Source: Pseudomonas schmalbachii (lineage in GTDB: Bacteria; Pseudomonadota; Gammaproteobacteria; Pseudomonadales; Pseudomonadaceae). From it: a stretch of 64,000 nt of DNA. This document shows positions 50,893 through 58,880 of the stretch, in pieces; within the stretch, counting starts at the first letter, position 1, and every line of letters starts with the position of its first letter. The notes under the pieces are model-generated. The model worked only from the letters and a program-made list of their open reading frames with translations, had not been told where the DNA came from and made no database searches. The translations under genes and the position numbers were made by a program. The stretch lies in the NCBI RefSeq assembly GCF_017589465.1, contig NZ_JAELYA010000004.1, positions 186,001 to 250,000 on the forward strand, in the 5' to 3' direction.

Positions 50893-52260
50893 TTATGCGT
50901 GGGTGAGATACCAGCGCCAGTCCTGCTCGCCGACCTCGCCCATGAACTGGCGGTATTCCTCCCACTTGATCGCCAGGAACACCTTGAGGAATTCCTCGCC
51001 CAGCGCATCGCGGGCCCATGCGGACTGTTCCAGCGCGCGCAGGGCGGTGAGCCAGTCGGTGGGCAGGAATTCCTTGGCCTGCTCGTAGCCGTTGCCGGTG
51101 ATCGCCGCGCCCGGGTCGATCTGCTCGCGAATACCCTTGTGGATGCCGGCGAGGATCGCGGCGGCCGCCAGATAGGGGTTGGCGTCGGCGCCGCAGATGC
51201 GGTGCTCGATGTGCCGGCTCTTCGCCGGGCCGCCGGGCACGCGGAACGACACGGTGCGGTTGTTCACGCCCCAGCTCTTGGCCAGCGGCGCGTAGCTGTT
51301 GGCCTGGAAGCGGCGGAACGAGTTGGCGTTGGGGCAGAAGATCGCCAGCGAGTCGAGCAGGGTCGCCATCATGCCGCCGATGGAGTGGCGCAGCAGTGGC
51401 GTGCCCTGTGGGTCTTCGCTGGCATAGAGGTTGTTGCCGTCCGCATCGGCCAGGCTGACGTGCATGTGCAGCCCGCTGCCGGCGCGGTCGCCGAACGGCT
51501 TGGCCATGAAGCAGGCCTGCAGCCCGTGCCTGTTCGCCACGCCCTTGACCAGGCGCTTGTAGCGCACGCCCTCGTCGATGGCCTGGAGCACGTCGAAGCG
51601 GTGTTCCAGGGTCAGCTCGACCTGCCCCGGCGCGTATTCGGAGATCGCCGTGCGCACCGGCAGGCCCTGCACTTCGCAGGCGGCGTAGAGATCGTCGAGG
51701 AACGGCTGCAGCTGTTCCAGTTCGTAGACGCCGTAGACCTGCGGCGCTTCCGGGCGCACGCCGTTCATCTGCAGCGCCGGCTGCGGACGGCCATGGGCGT
51801 CGCGCTGCTTGTCCAGCAGGTAGAACTCCAGCTCGACGGCCATCACCGGATGGAAACCGTCGGCCTTCAGCCGGTCGACCACGCGTACCAGCGCCTGCCG
51901 GGGATCGGCCGGAGTGGCGGGCAGGCCCTGGGTCGGGTGCATGCTCACCTGCAACTGGCCGGTGGGCGTGGCGCGCCAGGGTTGCAGGGTCAGGCTGCCG
52001 GGCAGTGGATAAGTCCAGCAGTCGGCGTCGGCGACTTCCCAGACCAGCCCGGTGCCTTCGACGTCCTCGCCCTGGATGGTCAGCGCGAGGATCGAGCTCG
52101 GCAGCGGCCGGCCGGTGTCGTAGATGGCCAGCAGCTCGTCGCGGTGCAGCAGCTTGCCGCGCGGTACGCCATTGGCGTCGATGATGAACAGTTCGATGCT
52201 GCGCACTTCCGGGTGCGCGGCGAGGAAGGCTTCGGCTTCCTTTCTATCGGCGAATTGCAT
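50893..52260 (-). CDS. Glutamine-synthetase-like gamma-glutamyl-amine ligase (PuuA/PauA type)
   Basis: The 455-residue protein is a GSIII/PuuA-like glutamine synthetase homologue: EVRSIELFIIDANGVPRGK at the start, AVELEFYLLDK, PGQVELTLEH, GSGLHMHVSL and VPGGPAKSRHIEHRICGADANPYLA give the ATP, metal and glutamate pockets. It most likely joins glutamate to a polyamine or other amine. The class III aminotransferase gene lies 121 bases upstream on the same strand, with a REP between. PAO1 has an ortholog in the same order. The amine is not determined. Confidence 0.87.
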   Translation of the reverse strand: MQFADRKEAEAFLAAHPEVRSIELFIIDANGVPRGKLLHRDELLAIYDTGRPLPSSILALTIQGEDVEGTGLVWEVADADCWTYPLPGSLTLQPWRATPTGQLQVSMHPTQGLPATPADPRQALVRVVDRLKADGFHPVMAVELEFYLLDKQRDAHGRPQPALQMNGVRPEAPQVYGVYELEQLQPFLDDLYAACEVQGLPVRTAISEYAPGQVELTLEHRFDVLQAIDEGVRYKRLVKGVANRHGLQACFMAKPFGDRAGSGLHMHVSLADADGNNLYASEDPQGTPLLRHSIGGMMATLLDSLAIFCPNANSFRRFQANSYAPLAKSWGVNNRTVSFRVPGGPAKSRHIEHRICGADANPYLAAAAILAGIHKGIREQIDPGAAITGNGYEQAKEFLPTDWLTALRALEQSAWARDALGEEFLKVFLAIKWEEYRQFMGEVGEQDWRWYLTHA

Positions 52261-52296
52261 GGTGGTCCTCGATGGCGCACGGCGCCGGAATTTCTT

Positions 52297-52364
52297 TTGT
52301 AGGAGCGGGCCATGCCCGCGAACCGCCGCTTGCGGCGAAAGAAATCGCGGACATGGTCCGCCTA
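52297..52364. repeat. GTAGGAGCGGGCCATGCCCGC REP pair
   Basis: A diverged REP pair (right end CCGCCTAC) separates the ligase and aminotransferase genes. Confidence 0.75.
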
Positions 52365-52381
52365 CAGGTCAGGTGTTTCGA

Positions 52382-53776
52382 TCAGGCTTCGCGGGCGCCG
52401 GGAATGGCCAGCAGCTCGGTCAATGCATCGTCGAGGGTGGCGATCAGGCGGTCGACGTCCGCGGCGCTGGTGTCCGGGCAGCACAGGGTCATGTTGTGGA
52501 ACGGCGTTATCAGGATGCCGCGGTTGATCAGGTACAGGTGCAGGGCCATCTGCAGTTCGTCGTGGAACGCGGCCTCGGCTTCGGCGCCGGTGCGCGGTGA
52601 GACCAGGCAGAACTGGAATTCGCTGCGCGCGCCCAGCTCGGTCACCGACCATTTCAGGCCGTGCTTGTGGATAAGTCCGCGGAAGCCCTCAGCCAGACGC
52701 TTGGCCAGCGGCAGCATGTGGTCGTAGGCGGCCTGGGTCATCACCTGTTCCAGGTTGGCGCGCATGCAGTGCATGGCCAGGGCGTTGGCCGAGAGCGTGG
52801 TGCCCATGCCGCTGTGGCCGTGACCGTGGCTGTCTTCCTGGGCCTGCTTGCGCGAGGCGAGCATCTTTTCGGCCATCTCCGCGCTGCAGCCGAAGATGCC
52901 GCAGGGCACGCCGCCGGCGATCGGCTTGCCGACCACGAAGAAGTCCGGGTCGAGGTTCCACAGTTTCGTGCAGCCACCGATATCGGTGGAGATGGTGTGG
53001 GTTTCGTCGATGATCAGCAGCGTGCCGTACTTGCGCGTCAGTTCGCGGCATTTCTGCATGAAGCCCGGATCGGGCAGGACCATGCCGATGTTGGTCATCG
53101 CCGGCTCGCAGAGCAGGGCGCAGACGTCGCCCTTGGCGAGCGCGGCTTCCAGCGCCTCGATGTCGTTGAACGGGATGGAGCGGCTGTACTGGGTCAGGTC
53201 GTAGGCCTGGCCGACCAGCCCGGAGCGGTGCACGGTCTCGCCGTCGCGGCAGCGCACCATCACATCGTCCACGGTGCCGTGGTAGCAGCCGTCGAACACC
53301 AGCAGGGTCTTGCGTCCGGTAATGGCGCGTGCCCAGCGCAGCACGTAGCGGTTGGAGTCGGTGGCGGTGGCGGTCACCTGCCAGAACGGCAGGCCGAAGC
53401 GCGCGGCCAGCAGTTCGCCGCAGACCACGGCATCCTCGCCCGGCAGCATGGTGGTCAGGCCGTTGTTGGCCTGTTCGGCGATGGCGCGGGCGACCGGGTC
53501 CGGCGAGTGGCCGAACATGGTGCCGGTGTCGCCCAGGCAGAAGTCGATGTACTCGTGGCCGTCGACGTCATGGAAGCGCGCACCCTTGGCGCGTTCGACG
53601 AACAGCGGGCAGGGGGTCGACCAGTCGGCCATCCAGTGCATCGGCACGCCGGCGTACAGCGACTTGTGCGCGCGCTCGGCGAGGGCGACGGATTTCGGAT
53701 TGCGCTCCAGGAAGCGCTGCCGCTCGCGGGCGGTGAAGGTTTCGACGGCCTGTTGGGCGATACCGCTGGCGGTCAT
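52382..53776 (-). CDS. Class III PLP-dependent aminotransferase
   Basis: The 464-residue enzyme is a glutamate-1-semialdehyde/omega-aminotransferase-like protein: FCLGDTGTMFGHSPD region, DETHTISTDIGG with the PLP Asp, and Schiff-base Lys284 in VVGKPIAGG. ATG 53776 has GAGGTG six bases upstream. The substrate is probably an amine or omega-amino acid handled with the downstream gamma-glutamyl ligase. A TTTGCGATCGCAAA palindrome lies 37 bases upstream. Confidence 0.85.
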   Translation of the reverse strand: MTASGIAQQAVETFTARERQRFLERNPKSVALAERAHKSLYAGVPMHWMADWSTPCPLFVERAKGARFHDVDGHEYIDFCLGDTGTMFGHSPDPVARAIAEQANNGLTTMLPGEDAVVCGELLAARFGLPFWQVTATATDSNRYVLRWARAITGRKTLLVFDGCYHGTVDDVMVRCRDGETVHRSGLVGQAYDLTQYSRSIPFNDIEALEAALAKGDVCALLCEPAMTNIGMVLPDPGFMQKCRELTRKYGTLLIIDETHTISTDIGGCTKLWNLDPDFFVVGKPIAGGVPCGIFGCSAEMAEKMLASRKQAQEDSHGHGHSGMGTTLSANALAMHCMRANLEQVMTQAAYDHMLPLAKRLAEGFRGLIHKHGLKWSVTELGARSEFQFCLVSPRTGAEAEAAFHDELQMALHLYLINRGILITPFHNMTLCCPDTSAADVDRLIATLDDALTELLAIPGAREA

Positions 53777-53812
53777 GTTGCACACCTCGTTCGTTTTTTT
53801 GCACATCTTCCA

Positions 53813-53826
53813 TTTGCGATCGCAAA
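53813..53826. promoter_or_regulatory. Perfect palindrome TTTGCGATCGCAAA
   Basis: The 14-base palindrome is 37 bases upstream of the aminotransferase start, an operator-like position. A related half site (TTGCGATCA) lies at 53876-53884. Confidence 0.4.
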
Positions 53827-53965
53827 ACTGTCAATTGATCCGATGGACGCCGTGGGTTCTGGCGTAAACGAACGCTTGCGATCACAGAAGATGCCGCGGA
53901 TGAACGGCGAGGATTTCGCGCTGCTGCGCGAGTGCACCGACACGCAGCAGGGCCGGGACAGGTTC

Positions 53966-54178
53966 TTACAGCGACTTGATGAAGCGCACGTTGTCCTTCT
54001 TGATCAGGATCGTGTCGCCGGTGAGCTGCTCGAACTCGTAGTAGTCGGTGTACTTGTCAAAATCGGCATGATCCTTCACCAGGACTTCGCTGCCGTCCTG
54101 CAGCGTCACCACCGCCTTGTCGGCGCAACCGGCAAGGCCGAGCAGCAGGGCGCTGAGGAAAAGGGCTTTCAACTTCAT
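53966..54178 (-). CDS. YgdI/YgdR-type small lipoprotein
   Basis: The 70-residue protein has a lipoprotein signal (LLGLAGC, Cys about residue 17) and a short mature domain VVTLQDGSEVLVKDHADFD of the DUF903/YgdI SH3-like kind. It is anchored in the outer or inner membrane facing the periplasm. The ATG at 54178 is chosen; the longer frame lacks a signal peptide. Confidence 0.82.
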   Translation of the reverse strand: MKLKALFLSALLLGLAGCADKAVVTLQDGSEVLVKDHADFDKYTDYYEFEQLTGDTILIKKDNVRFIKSL

Positions 54179-54277
54179 AGGGTCTCCACAAGACGTCGCG
54201 GCGGCCCTTGCCTGAGGCAAGGTTCGCCGGGTTGCCTGTCTGACCACCGAAGTACCGGGAAATTCCGAACCGTTCGC

Positions 54278-54679
54278 TCAGCTGTCCAGCCATACGTCGC
54301 GTGCCCAGGTCCACACCGAATCCCAGGTTTCGTCGGTGAGTTCGCCGTCCGCCCAGAGCACGACTTCGCCGTCGTCGGCTACCGCGTAGTAGTCGTCACC
54401 ATCGGCGCAGAGCGGGATCAGCTCGCGCGGCAGGCCCTGCGACCAGGCCAGCGCGGCGACATCCGGAAGGTAGGTGTGCGAGTGCGAATCGGTCACCGTG
54501 ACCGGCTCCAGGCGGCCATAAACCACGTCGCTGACCTTGAGCAGGAACTCGCGAAATTCCGACGGAATGCCTATCAGCAGCTCCTCCTCGATCTCCACCA
54601 GCAGTTCCTCGTCTGGCAGCTCCAGCGGGACCGGGATGTCTTCGTTGAGTTCACGGAGTTTTTCGATCACATCTTCCAT
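54278..54679 (-). CDS. SMI1/KNR4 (SUKH) family protein
   Basis: The 133-residue acidic protein fits the SUKH fold: IPSEFREFLLKVSDVVYGRLEP gives the central conserved segment, then IPLCADGDDYYAV. SUKH proteins include toxin immunity proteins, but no toxin gene is adjacent, so a housekeeping role is as likely. It is 100 bases upstream of the lipoprotein gene. Confidence 0.75.
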   Translation of the reverse strand: MEDVIEKLRELNEDIPVPLELPDEELLVEIEEELLIGIPSEFREFLLKVSDVVYGRLEPVTVTDSHSHTYLPDVAALAWSQGLPRELIPLCADGDDYYAVADDGEVVLWADGELTDETWDSVWTWARDVWLDS

Positions 54680-54810
54680 GTCGGGGCCTCGTGCAGTGGA
54701 TGCCGCGCTTTATACAGTAGTAGCCGGCCTTCTGCGCTAGACCACGGCTGGAGCGTTGTCCGGACGGGCGGCAGTGGGGTGTTGCGGTGGTGTAACACCC
54801 TCTCCCGGCC

Positions 54811-54911
54811 ATCGTTCCCGCGCTCCCGCGTGGGAATGCATCCCTGGACGCTCCTGCGTCCGGACGCGGAGCGTCCCAGGCGGCGCTACCACGCGGGAGC
54901 GTGGGAGCGAT
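54811..54911. repeat. ATCGTTCCCGCGCTCCCGCG inverted repeat element
   Basis: A second full copy of the element at 24312-24414, ending GGGAGCGTGGGAGCGAT. It shares the gap 54680-55099 with the next REP pair. Confidence 0.8.
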
Positions 54912-54930
54912 GAACACCGTACCGCTCTTC

Positions 54931-55020
54931 GTAGGAGCCAGCTTGCTGGCGATCCCCAAATTACCGGCAACGCCAGAGCCGCCGGTTGCCACGGTTGATC
55001 GCCAGCAAGCTGGCTCCTAC
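54931..55020. repeat. REP pair (REPIN), GTAGGAGCCAGC family
   Basis: Inverted GTAGGAGCCAGCTTGCTGGC copies, third of this family in the window. Confidence 0.85.
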
Positions 55021-55050
55021 AGGTTCCGGCGCGCAGGTAATCCTTCGTGC

Positions 55051-55084
55051 AAAAAAAGAAGCCCGGCATCTCTGCCGGGCTTCT
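55051..55084 (-). terminator. Terminator of the Tim44-like gene
   Basis: The stem AGAAGCCCGGCA/TGCCGGGCTTCT with a short loop reads on the minus strand into seven U, 16 bases after the gene end. Confidence 0.9.
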
Positions 55085-55099
55085 TCGTAACGCTGCGGA

Positions 55100-55957
55100 T
55101 CAGTTCTGGCGGATACCGGCCACCAGCCACGGCTGGTTCTCGCCCGTCACGCGCTCCATGCGCCAGCTTTCGCTGAAGGCTTCGCCCTGGTCGAAGCGCG
55201 AGGTCTTCGACACACCACGGAAGGTCAGGGTGGCGACGGTCTTGTCGGTCTGGTCGTCGACGCCGTCGAGTTGTACGTCGAGGTTGTCGATATAGGTCGA
55301 CTGGTACGCATCACCGATCTCGGCGCGCTCCTGCTTGAGGAACTGCAGCATCTGCGGAGTGACGAACTCGGCGATCTTGTCCATCTCGTTGGCGTCCCAG
55401 TGCTGCTGCAGGGACAGGAAGTGCTCGCGGGCAACGCCGACGAAGCGTTCTTCATTGAACCAGGACGGCGCGTTGATCACCGGACGAACCGCGGCCGCCT
55501 GGGCGGCGCCACCGAAGATCGACGGTTGGGCCGGCATTTCGCGCTGCATCGGTGCGTGACCGGCCATCGCCGGCTGGGCCTGCTGGCGGCGGCGCGAGGC
55601 GATGAAACGGAAGGCCACGAAGGCGATCAGCGCGATGATCAGGATGTCGAGGAACTGCATGCCATCGAAGCCGTCGCCCATGAACATCGAGGCGAGCAGG
55701 CCACCGGCGGCGAGGCCGGCCAGCGGGCCGAGCCAGCGCGAGGCGCCACTGGCGGGGGCGGCGGCACCCGGGCGGCCGGCCATCGGTGCGGCGGCATTGG
55801 CGCCGGGAGCGCCAGCGTTCGGTTGCATATCGCGGGTCTGGTGGCTGGGCGCCGAGCCCATGCTTTTTCCGCCACCGAATCGCTTGGCGGCGTTGACGTC
55901 AAGGCTGAGCGTCACGGCAACGCAGAAGGCCATGGCAAGGCTGAGAAAGCGCTTCAT
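55100..55957 (-). CDS. Tim44-like domain protein
   Basis: The 285-residue protein begins with a signal-anchor (residues 1-23, MKRFLSLAMAFCVAV), has a Gly/Ala/Pro-rich linker, a second hydrophobic segment near residue 100 (LDILIIALIAFVAFRF), and a C-terminal Tim44-like domain from about 165 (AREHFLSLQQHWDAN, MDKIAEFVTPQML). In bacteria these are inner-membrane proteins of unclear role. The gene is monocistronic and ended by its own terminator. Confidence 0.88.
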   Translation of the reverse strand: MKRFLSLAMAFCVAVTLSLDVNAAKRFGGGKSMGSAPSHQTRDMQPNAGAPGANAAAPMAGRPGAAAPASGASRWLGPLAGLAAGGLLASMFMGDGFDGMQFLDILIIALIAFVAFRFIASRRRQQAQPAMAGHAPMQREMPAQPSIFGGAAQAAAVRPVINAPSWFNEERFVGVAREHFLSLQQHWDANEMDKIAEFVTPQMLQFLKQERAEIGDAYQSTYIDNLDVQLDGVDDQTDKTVATLTFRGVSKTSRFDQGEAFSESWRMERVTGENQPWLVAGIRQN

Positions 55958-56137
55958 CGTGTGGTGTTCTCTTGGTTGGAATACGACGCGCGTCATCTTG
56001 CCACGCCCGGCGCGAGGGACCAGCCGGATTTTGTTTCCGGCTATTGCCCTCAGCGAAGTGTTTTCCGCGACTGTGTCTGGCGCGCCGGCGTGCGGCGGAG
56101 TAAACCGGGAGGACCGCCCATCGAGAGGACCACCGCC

Positions 56138-56773
56138 GTGTACCTGCCCAGCGCCTTCCGCCAGGACGATCCCGCCGAGATGCTGCGGCTGATCGCCGAA
56201 ACCCGCCTGGCCACCCTGGTCACTTCTGGCGAGCAGGGCCTGCAGGCCAGCCACCTGCCGCTGTTGCTGGAGCCCGGCGAGGGCGAGCGCGGCACGCTCT
56301 ATGGCCATCTGGCGCGCGGCAACCCGCAGTGGCGCGAGCTGGCCGCCAGCGCCGAGGCGCTGCTGATCTTCCAGGGCCCGGACGCCTACGTCAGTCCTGC
56401 CTTCTATCCGGCCAAGGCCGAGCACGGCAAGGTGGTGCCGACCTGGAACTACATCGCCGTGCATGCCTACGGCCAGGCCGAGGTGATCGAGGATGCGCCG
56501 CGCCTGCTGGACATCGTCAGCCGCCTGACCCGCCTGCACGAGGCGGATCGCGAGCAGCCCTGGGCGGTCAGCGATGCGCCGGACGACTATATTGCCGGGA
56601 TGCTGCGTGCCATCGTCGGCTTCCGCCTGCCGATCGGGCGCCTGGAAGGCAAGTGGAAGCTCAGCCAGAATCGTTCCCAGGCCGATCTGCAAGGTGTGCG
56701 CCAGGGGCTTGCCGAGTCCGGGCGGGAGGGCGAGCGGCAACTGGCGGAGCGCATTCCGGAGGCCTCCTCCTGA
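56138..56773 (+). CDS. PaiB-family FMN-binding protein
   Basis: The 211-residue protein starts at GTG 56138, with GAGAGGA eight bases upstream. It shows the PaiB/FMN-binding split-barrel pattern: YLPSAFRQDD, FQGPDAYVSPAFYP, VPTWNYIAVHAYG and LEGKWKLSQNR. Bacillus PaiB was named for effects on protease expression, but the fold binds flavin and an enzyme role is likely. It is divergent from the Tim44-like gene. Confidence 0.86.
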   Translation: MYLPSAFRQDDPAEMLRLIAETRLATLVTSGEQGLQASHLPLLLEPGEGERGTLYGHLARGNPQWRELAASAEALLIFQGPDAYVSPAFYPAKAEHGKVVPTWNYIAVHAYGQAEVIEDAPRLLDIVSRLTRLHEADREQPWAVSDAPDDYIAGMLRAIVGFRLPIGRLEGKWKLSQNRSQADLQGVRQGLAESGREGERQLAERIPEASS

Positions 56774-56791
56774 GCGCGTCATTCCTTTGCC

Positions 56792-56814
56792 AATCAGTCT
56801 GTTACTGATTCTTT
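56792..56814 (+). terminator. Weak terminator-like hairpin after paiB-like gene
   Basis: A seven-pair stem AATCAGT/ACTGATT with a 5-base loop is followed by CTTTC, so the T-tract is poor. Confidence 0.35.
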
Positions 56815-56836
56815 CAAAGCCACCGGGGCGTACGCT

Positions 56837-56854
56837 GCAGACTGTATAGTCTGC
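56837..56854. promoter_or_regulatory. Inverted repeat GCAGACT-GTAT-AGTCTGC
   Basis: Perfect 7-base arms surround GTAT, 60 bases before the antiporter gene. It contains TATAGT, a possible -10, so it may be an operator over the promoter. Confidence 0.4.
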
Positions 56855-56914
56855 GCGGAGCGAGGCCCATGGCCGCGCGATCCCCCCAGACTGCACCGCG
56901 CGAGGACCGCCACC

Positions 56915-58672
56915 ATGCACGCCATCGACTTTATCCAGGACCTCGCGGTGATCATGCTGGTGGCAGGGATGGTCACGATCCTCTGCCATCGCTTCAAGCA
57001 GCCGGTGGTGCTCGGCTACATCATCGCCGGGCTGATCATCGGCCCGCACACCCCGCCTTTTGGCCTGGTCCACGACGAACAGACGATCAAGACCCTGGCC
57101 GAGCTGGGGGTGATCTTCCTGATGTTCTGCCTGGGGCTGGAATTCAGCCTGCGCAAGCTGTTCCAGGTCGGCGCCACGGCGTTCCTCGCCGCGTTCCTGG
57201 AAATCACCCTGATGATCTGGGCCGGCTTCGAGATCGGCCGGCTGTTCGACTGGAACACCATGGATTCGCTGTTCCTCGGCGCGATCCTGGCGATGTCCTC
57301 GACCACCATCATCATCAAGGTCCTCACCGACCTGAAGATGAAGAACGAACACTTCGCCCAGCTGATCTTCGGTGTGCTGATCATCGAGGACATCCTCGGC
57401 ATCGGCATCATCGCGCTGTTCTCCGGCATCGCCGTGAGCGGCACGGTGGAGACCGACCAGGTGTTCGCCACCGTCGGCAAGCTGAGCCTGTTCATGATCG
57501 TCGCGCTGGTCATCGGCATCCTGCTGGTGCCGCGCCTGCTGGCCTACGTGGCGAAGTTCGAAAGCAACGAGATGCTGCTGGTCACGGTGCTCGGCCTGTG
57601 TTTCGGCTTCTGCCTGCTGGTGGTCAAGCTGGAGTACAGCATGATCCTCGGCGCCTTCCTGATCGGCGCGATCATGGCCGAGTCGCGCCAGTTGCTGCAG
57701 ATCGAGCGGCTGATGGAGCCGGTGCGCGACATGTTCAGCGCGATCTTCTTCGTCGCCATCGGCCTGACCATCGACCCGCGCGTGCTGGTGGACTACGCCG
57801 TGCCGATCCTGGTGATCACCGCCGTGGTGGTGCTCGGCAAGCTGGTGTCGTGCGGCACCGGCGCCTTCATCGCCGGCAACGACGGGCGTACCTCGATGCG
57901 CGTCGGCATGGGGCTTTCGCAGATCGGCGAGTTCTCCTTCATCATCGCCGCGCTGGGCATGAGCCTCGGCGTGACCAGCGACTTCCTCTATCCGGTGGTG
58001 GTCGGCGTGTCGGCGATCACCACGCTGCTGACGCCGTACCTGATCCGCTCCGCCGACCCGCTGGCGGTGCGCCTGTCGACCAGCATGCCGCCGCGCGTGG
58101 TGTCGGTGTTCGGCATGTACGGCGAGTGGCTGCGCAGCATCAAGCCGCGCGGCGACAAGGCGATGCTGGCGAAGATGATCCGGCGCATCCTGCTGCAGGT
58201 GGGGGTCAACCTGGCGCTGGTGATCGCCATCTTCTTCGGCCTGGCCTACTTCGCCACGCCGCTGTCGAAATGGCTGGCCAACTGGGTCGACCGGCAGGCG
58301 CTGCACCACGCCATCATCTGGGGCGCCGCGCTGCTGCTCTCGCTACCGTGCCTGATCGCCGCCTACCGCAAGCTCAAGGCGCTGGCGATGCTGCTGGCGG
58401 AAATGGGCGTCAAGGCGGAAACCGCCGGCCGCCACACCGCGCGCGTACGCCGGGTGATCTCGGAGCTGATCCCGCTGCTGTCGCTGGGCGGCATCCTGCT
58501 GCTGGTCGCGGCGCTCAGTTCGAGCATCCTGCCGACCATGGAGCTGCTGGTGGTGGTGGGACTGGTGGCGGCACTGGTGATCGCAGTGCTCTGGCGCTGG
58601 TTCATCCGCGTGCACTCGCGCATCCAGATCGCCCTGATGGAAACGCTGGAGCAGGACAAGGGCGGGCATTGA
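56915..58672 (+). CDS. CPA2 cation:proton antiporter (no TrkA-N domain)
   Basis: The 585-residue protein has about 12 membrane helices of the CPA2 exchanger domain (VLGYIIAGLIIGPHTPP; GVIFLMFCLGLEFSLRK; GLSQIGEFSFIIAALG) and, unlike the YbaL-type gene at 46931, no C-terminal Rossmann domain; instead it ends with two extra hydrophobic segments (LLLSLPCLIAAY, LSLGGILLLVAALSS). It probably exchanges K+ or Na+ for H+. The start ATG 56915 is preceded by GCGAGGACC. Confidence 0.86.
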   Translation: MHAIDFIQDLAVIMLVAGMVTILCHRFKQPVVLGYIIAGLIIGPHTPPFGLVHDEQTIKTLAELGVIFLMFCLGLEFSLRKLFQVGATAFLAAFLEITLMIWAGFEIGRLFDWNTMDSLFLGAILAMSSTTIIIKVLTDLKMKNEHFAQLIFGVLIIEDILGIGIIALFSGIAVSGTVETDQVFATVGKLSLFMIVALVIGILLVPRLLAYVAKFESNEMLLVTVLGLCFGFCLLVVKLEYSMILGAFLIGAIMAESRQLLQIERLMEPVRDMFSAIFFVAIGLTIDPRVLVDYAVPILVITAVVVLGKLVSCGTGAFIAGNDGRTSMRVGMGLSQIGEFSFIIAALGMSLGVTSDFLYPVVVGVSAITTLLTPYLIRSADPLAVRLSTSMPPRVVSVFGMYGEWLRSIKPRGDKAMLAKMIRRILLQVGVNLALVIAIFFGLAYFATPLSKWLANWVDRQALHHAIIWGAALLLSLPCLIAAYRKLKALAMLLAEMGVKAETAGRHTARVRRVISELIPLLSLGGILLLVAALSSSILPTMELLVVVGLVAALVIAVLWRWFIRVHSRIQIALMETLEQDKGGH

Positions 58673-58688
58673 ACCGCATGAGGTACAC

Positions 58689-58872
58689 GTAGGTTGGTGC
58701 TGAACGCAGTGAAGCCCAACATCCGGTGGGCTTCACGCCATTGTCGTTGGGCTTCGCGTTGCTCAGCGCCAACCTACGGCGCATGACGCTGCGTTCTACG
58801 CCGGCAGCTACGTAGGGCGGGTGCAACCCGCCACATGCATGGCCCGGGAATGGCGGGTTGCACCCGCCCTAC
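58689..58872. repeat. Two palindromic repeats between convergent genes
   Basis: A GTAGGTTGG element (58689-58777) and a GTAGGGCGGGTGCAACCCGCC element (58812-58872) fill the gap between the antiporter and uvrD ends. Confidence 0.8.
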
Positions 58873-58880
58873 CGCAAGCC

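Noticed and set aside
54278..54679. SUKH protein as toxin immunity gene
   Set aside because: No toxin, Rhs, VgrG or contact-dependent system gene is nearby; the fold alone is not enough.
55958..58309. Open frame extending the Tim44-like protein to over 1000 residues
   Set aside because: The extra part is antisense to the PaiB and antiporter genes; a signal peptide and ribosome site support the start at 55957.
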